A DNA stretch of 5,328 nucleotides from Synergistales bacterium. GTDB taxonomy: Bacteria; Synergistota; Synergistia; Synergistales; Aminobacteriaceae. The stretch is from NCBI GenBank assembly GCA_025997955.1, contig BNVH01000138.1, positions 1 through 5,328 on the forward strand, given 5' to 3'. Below the pieces are notes generated by a model that saw only the letters and a list, made by a program, of their open reading frames with translations, did no database searches and had not been told where the DNA came from. Positions 4,900 to 5,328 of the stretch are shown piece by piece; the first letter of the stretch is position 1, and each line of letters opens with the position of its first letter. Position numbers and translations under genes: made by a program.

Positions 4900-5328
4900 G
4901 TTTTATGTCTTCCTTTTAGGGATTGAAACGCGCACTCGCTGAAGGACAAAAAAAATTTTGTGCTATCGTTTTATGTCTTCCTTTTAGGGATTGAAACACG
5001 CTTTTGCTTGTATGTCGCGTATAGCCAGCGCCTCGTTTTATGTCTTCCTTTTAGGGATTGAAACACCCATAGGCTTCCGCCGCCACGCGCTCAATCTTAC
5101 GTTTTATGTCTTCCTTTTAGGGATTGAAACACAGATCCAAGAGTTCTTGCTGATGGCTCGTATATGTTTTATGTCTTCCTTTTAGGGATTGAAACTTTTT
5201 CCTCCCCCAAATCACTGCCGGTCTGCACCAAAGTTTTATGTCTTCCTTTTAGGGATTGAAACCCGTTCGACGTGCCGGAAGCGCCGACCATGACCGAGGT
5301 TTTATGTCTTCCTTTTAGGGATTGAAAC

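Larger units (their letters stand above)
3..5328 (+). CRISPR. Long CRISPR array, 81 repeats and 80 complete spacers
   Basis: The array transcript would be cut within each repeat to give crRNAs that guide a Cas interference complex to invading DNA or RNA. Seen directly: a 30-nt direct repeat recurs every 65-69 nt, separated by 80 different spacers of 35-39 nt (mean about 36.2). Repeats make up 2429 nt and spacers 2897 nt. 79 repeats are identical; repeats 3 and 71 are variants. Orientation is inferred from the 3' ATTGAAAC end, the usual 8-nt crRNA handle of Cas6-processed type I and III repeats, so the leader should lie to the left, outside the window. No leader, trailer or cas gene is present. 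The subtype is inferred as I-B-like or III from repeat length, handle and spacer length; the cas genes would decide it. No two spacers are identical. The array probably continues at least to the left. Confidence 0.99.
3974..5328 (+). CRISPR. Array block D: repeats 61-81, spacers 61-80
   Basis: Repeat starts: 3974, 4041, 4107, 4173, 4239, 4305, 4372, 4438, 4505, 4570, 4637 (variant), 4703, 4768, 4835, 4900, 4968, 5035, 5101, 5166, 5233, 5299. The last repeat ends on the last base of the window and is canonical, so there is no sign of the decayed repeats often seen at a trailer end. Coding-like spacers: 66 (4335-4371, KKYKAYEAIGK), 67 (4402-4437, EPVELPDVVEV) and 80 (5263-5298, PFDVPEAPTMTE) on +, and 70 (4600-4636, SDSRKEMHERIE) on minus. 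Spacer 61 repeats TTCGGCTC at 4004 and 4022. Spacers 62 and 74 are described separately. Confidence 0.97.

Overview
The whole window is the inside of one long CRISPR array. It holds 81 direct repeats (30 nt, starting GTTTTATG and ending AGGGATTGAAAC) and 80 complete spacers of 35-39 nt. The only bases outside this unit structure are the first two, which are the end of a further spacer. No protein gene, RNA gene, cas gene, leader, trailer or insertion element is visible. Every open frame I can see that crosses repeats is an artefact of translating the repeat (FYVFLLGIET forward, FQSLKGRHKT or VSIPKRKT in reverse).

Organism and subtype: the repeat length, the 8-nt 3' end ATTGAAAC (the typical crRNA 5' handle of Cas6-processed systems), a weak internal hairpin and 35-37 nt spacers fit a type I-B-like or type III array. 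Such arrays are common in Clostridia-like and other anaerobic or thermophilic bacteria and in some archaea. The host cannot be named from this window. The 3' ATTGAAAC end means transcription should run on the + strand, with the leader to the left, outside the window. The repeat is AT-rich (10 of 30 G/C), while the spacers look roughly balanced in G/C by eye.

Layout: 79 of 81 repeats are identical. Repeat 3 (137-165) lacks one T near its 5' end, and repeat 71 (4637-4666) has A-to-G at position 19. Both terminal repeats are canonical, so neither array end is evident. The spacer-length tally is 23 of 35 nt, 25 of 36, 25 of 37, 6 of 38 and 1 of 39.

The informative content is in relationships among spacers. 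Spacers 7 and 17 are reverse complements at 31 of 35 positions, with a codon-like substitution pattern, so they target diverged copies of one gene from opposite strands. Spacers 27 and 50 overlap by 16 identical bases, so two captures of one locus can be joined into 58 nt, which also exposes the 5' flank of one protospacer. Spacer 74 carries a textbook intrinsic terminator in the direction of array transcription. Spacers 12 and 62 carry long inverted repeats. Several spacers read as protein-coding fragments on one or the other strand, consistent with phage or plasmid gene sources, but no source can be identified without a database search.
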